From Clostridiales bacterium UBA7573 (lineage in GTDB: Bacteria; Bacillota; Clostridia; Oscillospirales; CAG-272): DNA of 5,599 nt. How positions within the stretch are numbered: the first letter of the stretch is position 1; each line of letters begins with the position of its first letter. Position numbers and translations under genes: made by a program. Shown here piece after piece: positions 5,453 through 5,599 of the stretch. The notes beneath the pieces are model-generated. The model saw nothing but the letters and a program-made list of their open reading frames with translations, ran no database searches and had not been told where the DNA came from. The stretch is taken from contig DLLB01000001.1 of NCBI GenBank assembly GCA_002477905.1, positions 19,959 through 25,557 on the forward strand, in the 5' to 3' direction.

Positions 5453-5599
5453 TTATCCGGCAGATGCGATCAGCTCCGAAACGGTAACGAACTGATAGCC
5501 TTCCGCAAGTAGCTTGGGCAGAATATCCTGCAAGACCTGTGGAGTGGGGGAATTTTTGCCGATGAAATCGTGAAACAAAATAATATCGCCGCTTTTTAC
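5453..5599 (-). CDS. C-terminal end of a polysaccharide deacetylase (NodB homology, partial)
   Basis: Translation from the right edge gives 48 residues, then TAA at 5455-5453. The piece has the typical end of the NodB/CE4 fold: GDIILFHDF, carrying the late His motif (H10, D11 of the fragment), then a helix and the closing strand GYQFVTVSELI. CE4 enzymes remove acetyl groups from GlcNAc or MurNAc in peptidoglycan, or from chitin or xylan, by a metal-dependent reaction, usually outside the cell. The HD form resembles PgdA- and chitin-deacetylase-type enzymes more than Bacillus PdaA, which as I recall has LLHT here. The metal-binding and catalytic residues lie outside the window. A hairpin at 5390-5430 ends the gene. 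Confidence 0.85.
   Translation of the reverse strand, partial: VKSGDIILFHDFIGKNSPTPQVLQDILPKLLAEGYQFVTVSELIASAG

Overview
The window looks like chromosomal DNA from a Gram-positive clostridial bacterium, probably a gut-type relative of the Oscillospiraceae. This is inferred from a Bacillota-type RadA, a CwlD-like cell-wall amidase with a single N-terminal membrane anchor, strong Shine-Dalgarno sites, sigma-A-like promoters and hairpin terminators. TGA is an ordinary stop codon here. No tRNA, rRNA, CRISPR array, transposase or attachment site was seen.

Layout. Bases 1-1149 hold the end of a plus-strand operon: about 25 codons of an unidentified gene, then a complete Gfo/Idh/MocA-family dehydrogenase. 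A perfect 17-bp hairpin at 1144-1181 closes this operon and also the convergent minus-strand operon. Bases 4178 down to 1189 carry that minus-strand unit: a sigma-A-like promoter and leader hairpin, a 201-residue multi-pass membrane protein of unknown function, a CwlD-like N-acetylmuramoyl-L-alanine amidase, and radA with a TTG start. A divergent sigma-A-like promoter at 4228-4256 drives a plus-strand SGNH/GDSL-type esterase (4340-5368). A second hairpin (5390-5430) separates it from the C-terminal end of a minus-strand polysaccharide deacetylase that runs off the right edge.

How the parts fit. The left operon is poorer in G+C (about 42-45% in hand-counted 60-base samples) than the rest (55-68% in samples), with the change at or near the shared terminator. 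It may be the end of a sugar or surface-glycan cluster with its own history. The rest has an envelope theme: a membrane protein, a peptidoglycan amidase, a possible carbohydrate esterase and a polysaccharide deacetylase, plus the housekeeping recombination gene radA.

Most interesting point. The 77-base gap before the amidase contains a 7-bp inverted repeat that would bury the amidase ribosome binding site in read-through mRNA. It also contains a sigma-E-like promoter match whose transcript would start inside the structure and leave that site free. This would be a switch between silent read-through and active stage-specific transcripts. It is a hypothesis from sequence alone. No clearly new multi-gene defence or mobile system is visible.
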